This document shows positions 1-10,127 of a stretch of 64,000 nt of DNA, in pieces. Where the stretch lies: NCBI GenBank assembly GCA_963995505.1, contig OZ023199.1, forward strand, positions 1,302,001 to 1,366,000, read 5' to 3'. The stretch comes from Hypericum androsaemum. Taxonomy: Eukaryota; Streptophyta; Magnoliopsida; Malpighiales; Hypericaceae. How positions within the stretch are numbered: position 1 is the stretch's first letter; each line of letters starts with the position of its first letter. The notes beneath the pieces were generated by a model that worked only from the letters and a program-made list of their open reading frames with translations, did not search any database and was not told where the DNA came from. Made by a program: the position numbers and the translations under genes.

Positions 1-351
1 CTGCCCGAACCCGTCTACTCGAAACTTAGCATGGCATTCGCCACCATCATGTCAAAGAAGTACAAGCAGACAGAGCCCTACTCCATACTCGACACTTGCT
101 TCGCGGGGAGCGCGAAGAGCCTGGCCTCGGGAACTCCTGAGATCAAGATGGTCTTCCAGGGAGGTGCAGGGCTCACCATGGGAGCCCCCAACACACTCAT
201 AGAGGCTGAAAATGGCGTCACCTGCTTGGCATTTGCTAGCTCCAAGGACAGCAGTATCGCCATCATTGGAAACCACCAACAGCAGACGTTTAACATTGCT
301 TATGATGTCGCTGGTTCAAGAATTGGATTTGCCCCTGGTGGCTGCAGATGA
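1..351 (+). CDS. Aspartic protease (pepsin family A1, nepenthesin/CDR1-like), C-terminal part
   Basis: Partial gene: the reading frame is open from the first base and stops at 351, so the start and both catalytic DTG/DSG motifs lie upstream of the window. What is visible is the C-terminal lobe of a plant A1B aspartic protease, a family of secreted or apoplastic peptidases. Family marks are YSILDTCF near 81-104, a VTCLAF segment, and the near-universal end IIGNHQQQTFNIAYDV followed by GFAPGGC. The three visible Cys are those that normally form disulphides in this lobe. It most resembles the AED1/nepenthesin group, but the substrate and paralogue cannot be fixed from about 117 residues. No frameshift is seen in this part. 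Confidence 0.85.
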   Translation: MPEPVYSKLSMAFATIMSKKYKQTEPYSILDTCFAGSAKSLASGTPEIKMVFQGGAGLTMGAPNTLIEAENGVTCLAFASSKDSSIAIIGNHQQQTFNIAYDVAGSRIGFAPGGCR

Positions 352-929
352 TGATGATGATGGATGCCAACCAATAAATCAACAGGAGAAGGCTTCGTTG
401 GTGTACTTTTATACCGTCTCTAAATAATATTTTTATATTCGTAAGTCTGATTCTGTATTGTTTTAAGTAAATTCAAATCAGTTTGATGGTATACTAACTT
501 GTACTGTATTTAGTGAATGTGTGCATAATAATTTCAGTGGTGATTCATGCCACTTGGGATAAGTGCCAAGATGGAAAAATACCATCTACAATGAGAGGTG
601 ATTTCTCTTCTTGCACTCCTGTTGAAAAACATCTATATGTAATATTATCGAAAAGTGCATTATTGAATCAGTTTTTAATTAGAATCAGATATAAGGATTT
701 GAGTTGTTTTAATCTACATCAAGAATCTCGAAATTGAATTTTTTGGTATGTAGATAGTGTTAAATACCACAATTCAAAAATTTTGCCGATATTATTTGGT
801 TTCATTAAGAATTTTTTATGAGTCTATGACCAAATCTTACTTCTACCAAGTTTTCGAGTGGAGTTTTATGATATGTGAATACAATTACTAAAATTCTACC
901 CAAAAAAAAATACATAGTTCTAAAATTTG
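352..929. other. 3' flank of the protease gene, no gene seen
   Basis: AT-rich sequence containing the likely 3' UTR of the protease gene. I see no coding pattern or repeat that I can support. Confidence 0.5.
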
Positions 930-1712
930 ACAATATTTAATGTTTTAATTATCCTCTCTAAGATCTGCTCATATAACTACTCAATAAAGCAAAAAATTAC
1001 TAAAAAATGGGAAAGAAAGTAGAGGAAAATAACAGAATAATTGGAGAAATTTTATTTTAACTGATTGCAAATTGATCTTTCTTCTATCTTCCACCTCTAA
1101 AACAGATCCATAATAATAAATCCATTTGTCCTCTTCACACTTATTAGGAGTTTCTCTTCCTCCTCGCTTCGTAGAAATTGGCATCCAAAAAGGAAGAAAA
1201 AAACTAAATAAATAACACAGAGGAAAAATAGGGAGGAATGTCATCCAGTCCAGGTAGTGGGTGGTGTCTCTCCCTCGCTTGCAAGAACAAATCTCCAGAT
1301 ATTCCTTCGATACCCCTCTCTACAGGGTGAAATTACTCCCCTGCCCTTTGCTCTTAAAGGAGCTCTTTTTGGGTAAAGTTTCGATCTTTTTGTTGTGTTG
1401 TTTTTTGGTGGGTCCTATTGGGAGATCAATGGACTGTGAATTTGAGTGGTACCCTTTTTTGTTTTTTCTCTTGTTTTGTGTGTTTTGGGATAGGATTCGA
1501 AAGATGCGAATGTTACGCGGTTTTGAATCTGGGGGAACTCTGGATTTGTAATTGTCGTGTTGTGATTTTGATTGAGTTGATGATGGGTACATGTATGTTT
1601 AGGGTTCGAAGATGTTGGGGGGTTACTTAACTAATCTAATGGAATGGTGTTTCTGGTTGTTGTTGTTGGTGTTTTGGATGACGGGCTCAGTCGAATAGGT
1701 TCATCGAGGAGG
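930..1712 (+). pseudogene. Truncated duplicate of the V-ATPase subunit C gene (5' part)
   Basis: This segment matches 14.55-15.45 kb, the promoter, 5' UTR and first exons of the intact subunit C gene, in the same orientation. The upstream part (about 960-1235) is nearly identical to 14580-14865. The coding part is broken. Around 1240-1262 the start region has an insertion, and the Tyr-Trp pair of exon 1 reads as a stop (gtagtggg against gtactggg). About 30 bp encoding VKSSASSLW are missing, and exon 2 with its flanking intron is deleted. The match ends about 1712, inside exon 3 just after the SNSF/IEG segment. Residues QEQISRYSFDTPLYR of exon 1 are still readable at 1281-1326. It cannot encode subunit C; the duplicated promoter could still be transcribed. 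Confidence 0.85.
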
Positions 1713-2917
1713 GGGTTCCCATTTTGGTAGATCAATATGGGGCTCAAGAGCAATATCCATGTTTGAGCAGGGAGGGAGGCCTCCCTGAGCAGCATCTCGG
1801 CCAAAAGAACACTTTCATCAAAATTTGAAGCCATAAAGGAAGACTTTTTCTTTCCGAGGGTACATGTTTCCTTTTTCAGCAAATAGATTTTATTTTAAGA
1901 AATTAATTTATTTATTTTAAGAAATTAACTTACACTCCTTTTATTTCGGAAAAAGAGAGAACATGTGGAAAAGTGGTTGCTAATTAATAGGGTTAGTTAT
2001 CCATAATTTATCATTTACTCCCTCATTTTCTATACAATGCTCATTCAATTTCACGGATATTACATTAAATGACAAATTACCTAAATGTCACGGTTAATTA
2101 TATTCTTGGTCCCCGTTGTGTCTTGTTTTATTAAATTATTTTCCTACGTATACATTTTCCAAATCTCGGGTTTTACATAAGTTGTATATATCCACAGAAT
2201 AATAATGTTTTCACCTATTTTTAACCCATCATTTGTATCTTAATGAGACTAGAAATCAAAGTTCTGCTCGGTTGTTCGATGTCTTAAAGGCTCACCAGTG
2301 TTAGAAAAGTGAAGTAAAAATGACTTATGGAAAAGTGGTGTTTAAAGGGAATTTGCCTTTGTATTGTACGATTTGTGCAATGATGGTAACTGAGTTTATA
2401 TTGGATCACGACCTAACATTAATACTAAGTTGTTTTTATAAAAAAAAGCTCAGAATTACTTGGGGTCAAAGTTATTGATCACTAACTTAGCCAGTCAGAT
2501 CAAATTGTTCAAAATTTATTAGTTTTTTGTTAAATTATGATTTTGATATTCGTAAATGATAAATTTTACAAAAAAATTGTAAATTATTTAGAATTATTTG
2601 ATATTTTAATATTAAATATGATCATTTAATAAAAATATCCGATCAGACGAATAGTTCAATCGGCCAGGAAAAAAAATTGAGAAAACCTGGTTCACCTTCA
2701 TGTTCATTTTTTTAAAATTATTTATAACCAACTATTATGCAAATTGTTCCCGCGCAAAAAGGTATTATGGAAATCATAAATAGCCACGGGAAAGAATGGA
2801 CTCGCGCTCATCAGAATGGTCGATTTGGGCCGATCAATATGTATGGACAATTTCTTCACTACGGAGCACAATTAACTGGCCGCTTACGGCAAAATTTATT
2901 ATCAACGGAATCATGTT
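1713..2917. other. AT-rich intergenic DNA
   Basis: There is no recognisable gene. A 90-codon frame at 2737-3009 starts in unique sequence and runs into the inverted-repeat arm, with no family resemblance. It is probably chance. Confidence 0.45.
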
Positions 2918-5900
2918 TTAAACTTAGAAGAACACCAATTTATACTTGGAATGATACTTTTATTCTTCATTTCTTTTTTTCATACTATTTCACTTACTGT
3001 ACCAAATGATATCATTTACTTTTAAGTCAAGTGTGTTATCAAATGAATATATCAATCCTCCACTTGGTCAAAATTTGAAAAATAGAGAAGAGATTGAATT
3101 AAATAGATCTCTTAAACAACACGAAGAGACTTCTTATTTATAGGATCTCAAAGGTAATGTAGAACAAGTTCTAACAGCCATAATTGAATAAAATGTCATC
3201 TCTAAAAATTATTTTACTTTTCATGAAAGGTCATTCATTTAAACTTGGAAGAACATCAATTTAAACTTGGGATGAAACCTTCATTCTCCATTTCTTTTTC
3301 TTTCTTTTCCATACTATTTCACTTAATTATTAACCAAATGATATCATTTAGTTTTAAGTCAAGTGATGTATCCCCAAATAACACGAGTAATAATGTACTT
3401 GAAAGAAATTTAAAAAATAGAGAAGATATTGAATTGAATGGATATCTTAAATGACAAGGATAAACTTCTTATTTATAGAATCTCAAAGGCCACGAACAAG
3501 TTCTAAAGACCATAAGTGAATCTAAGGCCATCTCTAAAAATTATTTAACTTTTCATGAAAGGTCATTAATTTAAACTTGGAAGAACACCAAATTAAACTT
3601 GGAATGCAAACTTCATTTTCTTTTTCTTTTTCTTTCTTTTTTCATACTATTTTACTTAATTGTTAACCAAAAGATACCATTTATTTTTAAATTAAGTGAT
3701 ATGGTACAATCAACCCCTTACTTAGTAGAAATTTAGAAAATAGAGAAGATGTTTAATTGAATAAATATCTTAAATAACAAGGAGATACTTAGTTTATATA
3801 TGATCTCAAAGGTAATGTAGAAGAAGTTTTAAAAGTCATTAGCGAATCAAAGGTCTTTCTTCGAAAATCATTTCACTTTCCATCATAGGTCATTAATTTA
3901 AACTTGGAAGAATACCAATTTTAATTTGGAATGAAACATTCATTCTTTATTTCTTTTTCTTTCCTTTTTTCATACTATTTCACTTAATTGTAACTAAACG
4001 ATATCATTTAGTTTTAAGTCATGTGTGTCACAGAATGACACAATCACTCGAGAAGCTCTGGCATCCAGCCTCATCAATACCATCTCTCAAAGCCATGGAG
4101 CACCCGACTGCCCTCCCTCCCTCCCTGAACGCGCGTAGAGGAGGAAACCAACCCGAAGAGATAGGGGCGGTGAAAACCCTGGCCGAATGGTATATAGCGG
4201 AAGAATCCCGAGGTGGCTCCAGTTCTGACAGAGAAATGGACTGGCCGGCGGAGAGGGAAAGGTTGTCGGGGAAAAATGTGCGGTTGTCCAGGGTAGCGCT
4301 GGAGTTGGACCTGCAGTTGAGCATGTAATTGTCTAGTGGAGTGAAAGCGGAAGAGAGAGAAAGGGACATGAAAATGGTGAGTGGTTGACAGAGAAAGGGA
4401 AGCTTGAGGTGGAGTTTCCGTGCTTCCATTATTGGGAGTTTCTTCTCCTTTCTCTCTTTCTGAAATTCAAAAGAAGCTAGGAGGGAGGAAGGAGAGTGTA
4501 GGCGCGTAATGTCCTAATCATGGTTTTAATATCATGTAGTCATTATTTACTATTTCAAGTATCTGCAAGGAACTATTTTTGGCCTGTCCTCATAATTTTA
4601 GTAGAGCACTATGCCAGGAGGCCCAATGGGCAGAGGTCTAGCCAAAATTTAAATCCGAGGGAAATTTTCAAAGTTCAAAATCAAAAGGGAAAAATACTCG
4701 GAACTTCCTACCTTTTAATATAATATACTGATAGGTCCAATACTTAGTAAATTAGTCCATTAGTTTAAAAAAATCGAATCCCTCTAATCACTTCAACTAA
4801 ATTGTCACTTGAATTTACCAAAATATCCATAACTCATTTTAAAACTCCAAAAGCAATATAATCTATACCGTCATTTTATCAAAATCCACTTTCTAATAAT
4901 GAGTTTCTGCCTTGACATCAAGCACCTAGGCTACACACGCAGAGGAGGAAACCAACCCAAAGAGGTCGACGGGTGCTCCATAGCTCTGAGAGATGGCATT
5001 GATGCGGCTGGACGCCAGAGCTTCCCGAGTGATTGTGTCATTCCGTGACACACTTGACTTTAAACTAAATGATAGTGTTTAGTTACAATTAAGTGAAATA
5101 GTATTAAAAAAAAGAAAGAAAAAGAAATGAAGAATCAATGTTTCATTCCAAATTAAAATTGGTGTTCTTCCAAGTTTAAATTAATGACATATGATGGAAA
5201 GTGAAATGATTTTCGAAGATAGACCTTTGATTCACTAATGACTTTTAAAACTTCTTCCACATTACCTTTGAGATCATATATAAAGTAAGTATCTCCTTGT
5301 TATTTAAGACATTTATTTAATTAAATATCTTCTCTATTTTCTAAATTTCTACTAAGTAAGGGGTTGATTGTGCCACATCACTTAATTTAAAAATAAATGG
5401 TATCTTTTGGTTAACAATTAAGTAAAATAGTATGAAAAAAGAAATAAAAAGAAAATGATGTTTGCATTTCAAGTTTAAATTGGTGCTCTTCCAAGTTTAA
5501 ATTAATGACCTTTCATGGAAAGTTAAATAATTTTTAGAGATGGCCTTTGATTCACTTACGGTCTTTAGAACTTGTTCGTGGCCTTTGAGATTCTATAAAT
5601 AAGAAGTATATCCTTGTCATTTAAGATATCCATTCAATTCAATATCTTCTCTATTTTCTAAATTTCTTTCAAGTACATTATTACTCGTGTCATTTGGGGA
5701 CACATCACTTGACTTAAAACCAAATGATATCATTTGGTTAATAATTAAGTGAAATAGTATGGAAAAGAAAGAAAAAGAAATGTAAAATGAAGGTTTCATC
5801 CCAAGTTTAAATTGATATTCTTCCAAGTTTAAATGAATGACCTTTCATGAAAAGTAAAATAATTTTTAGAGATGACATTTTATTCAATTATGGCAGTTAG

Positions 5901-6162
5901 AACTTGTTATATATTACCTTTGAGATCCTATAAATAGGAAGTCTCTTCATGTTGTTTAAGAGATCTATTTAATTCAATCTCTTCTCTATTTTTCAAATTT
6001 TGACCAAGTGGAGGATTGATATATTCATTTGGTAACACGCTTGACTTAAAACTAAATGATATCATTTGGTACAGTAAGTGAAATAGTATGAAAAAAAAGA
6101 AATGAAGAATAAAAGTATCATTCCAAGTATAAATTGGTGTTCTTCTAAGTTTAAATTAATGA
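2918..6162. repeat. Large imperfect inverted repeat, ~1.2-kb arms around an 860-bp loop
   Basis: The left arm (about 2918-4110) is the reverse complement of the right arm (about 4970-6162). For example, the AAACTTAGAAGAACACC block near 2920 pairs with its complement near 6150, and the ACACAATCACTCGAGAAGC block near 4035 pairs with the one near 5030. Each arm is also a tandem array. A unit of about 325-330 bp, recognised by GGTCATTAATTTAAACTTGG and a following run of C/T, recurs near 2915, 3225, 3552 and 3882 in the left arm, and in reverse in the right. The loop holds a receptor-kinase gene fragment. No target-site duplication was found at the outer ends. A transcript across it would fold into a very long hairpin. 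It may be a fold-back transposon or an inverted duplication. Confidence 0.85.
4190..4429 (-). pseudogene. Fragment of a malectin-like receptor kinase (CrRLK1L), N-terminal part, in the repeat loop
   Basis: Read on the minus strand from the ATG at 4429, the frame begins with a hydrophobic signal-like leader. It then shows the CrRLK1L N-terminus: FTPLDNYMLNCRSNSSATL, then DNRTFFPD, LSAGQSISLSE, and YHSARVF. This is the start of the malectin-like ectodomain of the FERONIA/THESEUS class. Homology ends abruptly at ARVFT, about 80 residues in, where the frame enters repeat-related sequence. The rest of the ectodomain, the membrane segment and the kinase are all missing. The GGTTTCCTCCTCT block at the break recurs near 4940 at the other end of the loop, suggesting a rearranged or captured piece. 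It is not expected to make a working receptor. Confidence 0.7.
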
Positions 6163-6699
6163 CCTTTCATGAAAAGTGGAATAATTTTTAGAAAAGATTT
6201 TTGATTCACTTATGGCCTTAAGAACTTCTTCTACATGGTCTTTAAGATCCTATAAATAGAAAGTCTCTCATTGTTATTTAAGACATGAATTCAATTAAAA
6301 ATCTTCTCCACATTTTGAATTTCTGTTAAGTGGGGGGTTGATGATGTCATTGGTGACAAAATAATTAGCTTCCTTTCTAGTGGGAAGGTAAAAAATGGAA
6401 GAGGAAAAGAACAAGGAGAATGAGGAGGAGGGGGAAGATAACCTTGGCTTGTCAATGTGAGGAGAGAAGCTGAGCCGACCTAGATTTGAATAGAGGGAGT
6501 GATTTTTGGGGAATGTGAAAAAGTTATGGAGAGAGCCTTTAAATGAAGAGAAATTAGAAGCAGAAGGAGACTAAAAGTGGAGGGGAGAGAGTGAAAGGGG
6601 GTGAGTTTAATAGGGCTGACATGTAGGCGTGTCACTGTCACGACTTTCCTTTTTTGGGGTGGGGAGGGGGCTATTGTACTCCAACGATAGTGACAGTGA
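6163..6699. other. Spacer between the inverted repeat and the P450 fragment
   Basis: G/A-rich sequence near 6380-6600 gives open frames on the minus strand but no family resemblance. I see no gene. Confidence 0.4.
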
Positions 6700-7041
6700 T
6701 GCAAGAATGACGACGTGCTGCCCGACGGTACGCACATCAGAAAGGGGTGGTTCATCAGCTACCACACCTACGCGGTAGGGTGGATGAAGAGCATATGGGG
6801 GAAGGATTGCAGGGAGTTTCGACCCTATAGGTGGCTGGAAGACGGGGTCTACAAGATGGAAAGCCCTTTCAAGTACCCTGTGTTTCATACAGGGCTGAGG
6901 ATATGCCTTGGGAAGGACATCGCTTTCATACGGATGAAGAGCATAGTTGCCGTATTATTTGAGAGATTTGAGATTGATGTGCAAAATAAGGAGAGGTGTC
7001 CTGAATATTTGTTGTCTTTTAACTCTGAGGATGAAGGGTAG
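6700..7041 (+). pseudogene. Cytochrome P450 C-terminal fragment, CYP94-like
   Basis: From about 6706 the frame reads NDDVLPDGT, then GWFISYHTYAVGWMKSIWG, FRPYRW and FHTGLRICLGK, ending in a stop at 7041. This is the last quarter of a CYP94-type fatty-acid or jasmonate omega-hydroxylase, an ER-bound haem monooxygenase. The haem-binding signature FxxGxRxCxG is intact (Cys at about 6905). However, the usual Pro after its Gly is Leu, and the ERR-triad region that is normally PERW reads PYRW. An in-frame TGA lies at 6697, and no I-helix or K-helix coding sequence precedes it. CYP94 genes usually lack introns, so a missing upstream exon is unlikely. Best read as a decayed 5'-truncated copy. Confidence 0.8.
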
Positions 7042-7367
7042 GCTACACGTCAAAGTCAAGAAAATTGTTGAGACTTGATTTTCATTAGTTGGAAGGAAAA
7101 ATATCTAGTGAATTTTGTTGTTTCTTTTTAATGAAGGGCAAATATCACTTTTTATTTGTCGATAAAGTACAATTTCATGGTTTTATTCAAGTTTTATGCT
7201 ATTTCTAATTTAATATTTATGGAGTTTTATTTTATATTGTTAGATATTTTTATTGACATCCTTAGTGAATAAATAATTAATGACAAGTACAATCTGACAA
7301 ATTAGGTCAAATAACAAATGACGTGACATTTTAAAATGCTGAATAATTAATGATGTGTCATTAAAAT

Positions 7368-8232
7368 GGTAAAACACGCTCATGGTTATTCTTTTTTTTT
7401 ATAAATTTTAGTTCGTGGTCACTAATATATTTTTTGTCTCTTTATAGTCACTCATTTTATTAAGTTACATTTGTCTGATCACTAAGCTACATTAAGCTAC
7501 CCTTGTAGGGTCACTGATGTATATTATATTACTCCTTTATGGTCACTTTAGATAATTTTTTAATTATAAAATTCCAAAATATTCCAAAAAAAATTCTTGC
7601 TTTGCCTATTTTCTTTCCTCTCTCTTCTCATTTCTTCATCTTTTCGGCAAAGAGCTGTAAGTTCCATTGACGTTATGTTGTCACTGTCACACCCCCTATC
7701 ACGTTAGATATCTGAATTCGTATAAAAATTTTCAATATCGAATTCAAGATTCAGATTTTATTAAATTTCTGCTTGATCCCAAATCTTTTAACGCTGCCAC
7801 TCTTTCATTTTCTATCTTGATCCCTCCACTCTCCACTCTTCTATAGAGTTATGTCCCGAGTTTTTATACTAGAAAAGTTAAGGAGATTGCACATAACTCT
7901 TTAGAAAAATTAGTCCATGTATCAAAATCTGCCATCTATGTTTCGACATGATAAGATTGAAGGATGCGCCAACAGGAGACATGAATGGTGACTTGGCGAC
8001 ACAATGTCAATGAGGCTGGTGGTTTCTTGCCAAAGGGATAGAGGAAAAGTGGAGAAGATACAAAAGAACGATGGTGCGAGAGAGAAAAGAAATAAAGTTT
8101 GAGATGTTTTTGAAATTTTACAAATTTGAGAATTAGTCATAGTGACCATACAAGGATGACTTAATATAGACGATTGACAGTGACCATGGGCTAAAGTTTA
8201 TAAAAAAAATGAGTGTATGGGTTTTTTTATCC
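7368..8232. mobile_element. Non-autonomous Mutator-like element, 865 bp
   Basis: The two ends are inverted copies over about 65 bp; both contain TTTATAAA, a TTTAG and a GTGGTCACT/ATGGTCACT block (near 7425 and, inverted, near 8190). The element is flanked by the direct duplication GTCATTAAAAT at 7357-7367 and 8233-8243. A 9-11 bp target duplication plus long inverted ends is typical of Mutator-like elements. The interior (7560-8130) has no transposase and no protein I recognise. The minus-strand frame 7922-8149 is unidentified and may be captured host DNA. Confidence 0.7.
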
Positions 8233-8334
8233 GTCATTAAAATTTATTGAAAGATGCTAATTGTTATAATACGATAAGTATGAGGTATTTATTAATTTTT
8301 TTGAATATAGGGTGATAATTGTACTTTATAAAAA

Positions 8335-9651
8335 GAGAAAAGTCCCATTTAGTATCATGCGATTTTAGACTTTCAGAAATAAGGCTATGTGGTTTCAAAT
8401 TGGGAATTTAGTACCCTGTGGTTTACACATTTTTTCCGGGCAGGTCCAGGGCAGCTGCCTAGCCATCTGGATCTGCTATGTCATATTTACGGTCTACATG
8501 GCATGCCATTTCATCATTTTTTATCCATGCAATTGATGATGTGGTAAGTCATAAAATTTTAAAATGGTGCCAAATTTTTGTATATTTTTCAAAATCATCC
8601 CCTCCTTCCTCTCTCCCTTCCCCTCTCTTAGTTCTCCATTAAAATTGACCATCTCCTCCTTCTTTAACCTAACCCATCATGCCAATCGCCAATCATTGAA
8701 CAACATCAGCTTCAAGGGCAGGCATCTGAGAGTACGTAGTCTCTACAATTCACCCAACCAAAGCCACAACTGGTCGTCGTACTTGCAGGTGAGAACCATG
8801 GGGTTCATTCAGGCGGCGGGTACCTGGTCGTTCATTAACCCCCGATTCTCCACCATGAACCTCCATACCTCTGAGAACTTCTCCATCGGGTTTTACTCGA
8901 CTTCATACCATTTCTCGCTCCGCTTGCACTGGAAGACACCCATGATGGTGTCGATCTGGTTTGAGATGAGGTAGTGCACGCAGAGGCTGCGGCGCATGAG
9001 ACACCACCAGGAGGCAGGAGGACGAAGGTGGAGGCGACGGCTAGACCAGGCCCCATTAGAGGTGGTGGGAGCCAGTAAGATGTGGCAGCATCGGGGTGTA
9101 GGATGAAGGATGAGGGGACGGGAGGGAAGAAGGAGGAGGGACGATCAGATGAAGGATGAGGGGACGGGAGGGGAGAAGGAGGAGGGACGATCGGCGCCGG
9201 AGTGGCAGTTTCTTGCTTGATGTTGTTTCGGCGAGCAGAGAGGGAAAGGTTACTGGTCGTGGCTGTGGTCGACGATGACGTTGTCTGCATTAGCTTCATT
9301 GAAAGAGGAGATGGATTTTGAGCATTTGGGTTGGGCTGGGTTGGGTTGGGCGAGATGGTTTAGGTTGAAGGAGGAGATGGATTTTTAATAATGATTTTTT
9401 TTGAAAAAATATAAATAAATTAGGAATTATTTAGGTAATTATCCATGCGACATGTCAGCAAAAACTTAACCCACTCACTTGCCACATTGGCTAAAAATTG
9501 GTACTGTTTCAAGTCTAGATGGTCAGGCAGCTGCCCTGGACCTGCCCGGAAAAAAATGTGTAAACCACAGGAAACTAAATTTCCAATTTGAAACGACATG
9601 GCCTTAATTCTGAAAGTCTAAAACTATAAGGTACTAAATGAGATTTTTCTC
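8335..9651. mobile_element. Mutator-like element carrying a captured coding fragment (Pack-MULE type), 1317 bp
   Basis: The ends are inverted repeats of about 130 bp. The left begins GAGAAAAGTCCCATTTAGTA, and the right, reversed, begins GAGAAAAATCTCATTTAGTA. Both continue through a GGTTTACACA block and a GGGCAGGTCCAGGGCAGCTG block. A 9-bp duplication TTATAAAAA flanks it at 8326-8334 and 9652-9660, as expected for Mutator-like elements. No transposase is present. The GC-rich interior has strongly coding-like composition on the minus strand. Confidence 0.85.
8570..9000 (-). pseudogene. Captured gene fragment inside the Mutator-like element, identity unknown
   Basis: On the minus strand the stretch near 8855-9000 reads RRSLCVHYLISNQIDTIMG, then VFQCKRSEKWYEVE, a TAA stop, and in the same frame NPMEKFSEVWRFMVENRG. 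Natural-looking residue use continuing past a single stop suggests an exon of a host protein that has decayed. I do not recognise the family. A second piece nearer 8570-8790 also looks protein-like but is in another frame. Translation into a working product is unlikely. Confidence 0.4.
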
Positions 9652-9863
9652 TTATAAAAAATTAAGGTGTTATATTTCCTTATTTTTCTTCTCGGGAATT
9701 GTTTCTTAGCCTGTATGGCTAATTTTCAAGGGATTGATTATAAGTTATGTACAGTAAGAATGCAGTGAGTAATTTATTCATAGATACCCCCTTCAATAAA
9801 TTATGCACGACTCACAAAGTTTGGAACTGAAAAATCGAAAAAGTTCGATTTGTTTTATATATT

Positions 9864-10127
9864 TTAAACTGCGAAATATTTTAGTACAAAATCGTCGAAC
9901 GATATTAAATATATTTTCCCTCCCTCCCTACCTACTACTACTAGTGTTAACACTGAGGGCTGCTGCATCAGTTTTACCATCCCTATCTCTTTCTCACCCG
10001 GAACAATGCTGAGAGCAACAGACGCCTCATATTGCCGGGCATGATGGGGCATTCTTCTAACTGTTATTTTGCACTTATCTCCCGGCCCGAACCCATTTGC
10101 CACAACATGCACGTTTCTCCATTTATC
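9864..10127 (-). pseudogene. Possible fragment of a TRB-type (single-MYB) telomere-binding protein gene
   Basis: On the minus strand a plausible splice acceptor (TTAG, near 10128) is followed by DKWRNVHVVANGFGPGDKCK. DKWRN is the recognition-helix end of the telobox MYB domain in plant TRB/SMH proteins, and in those genes an intron lies just before it. The frame continues to a stop at 9864 without the GH1-like domain expected later. Neither flank shows the other exons. Likely an isolated, decayed exon; the assignment rests on one short motif. Confidence 0.35.

Noticed and set aside
2737..3009. 90-codon frame entering the inverted repeat
   Set aside because: It crosses from unique DNA into the repeat arm and shows no family resemblance.
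8835..9299. 154-codon minus-strand frame starting MKLMQTTSSS
   Set aside because: Low-complexity Ser/Pro translation in the wrong frame. The protein-like reading near 8855-9000 is in another frame of the same strand.
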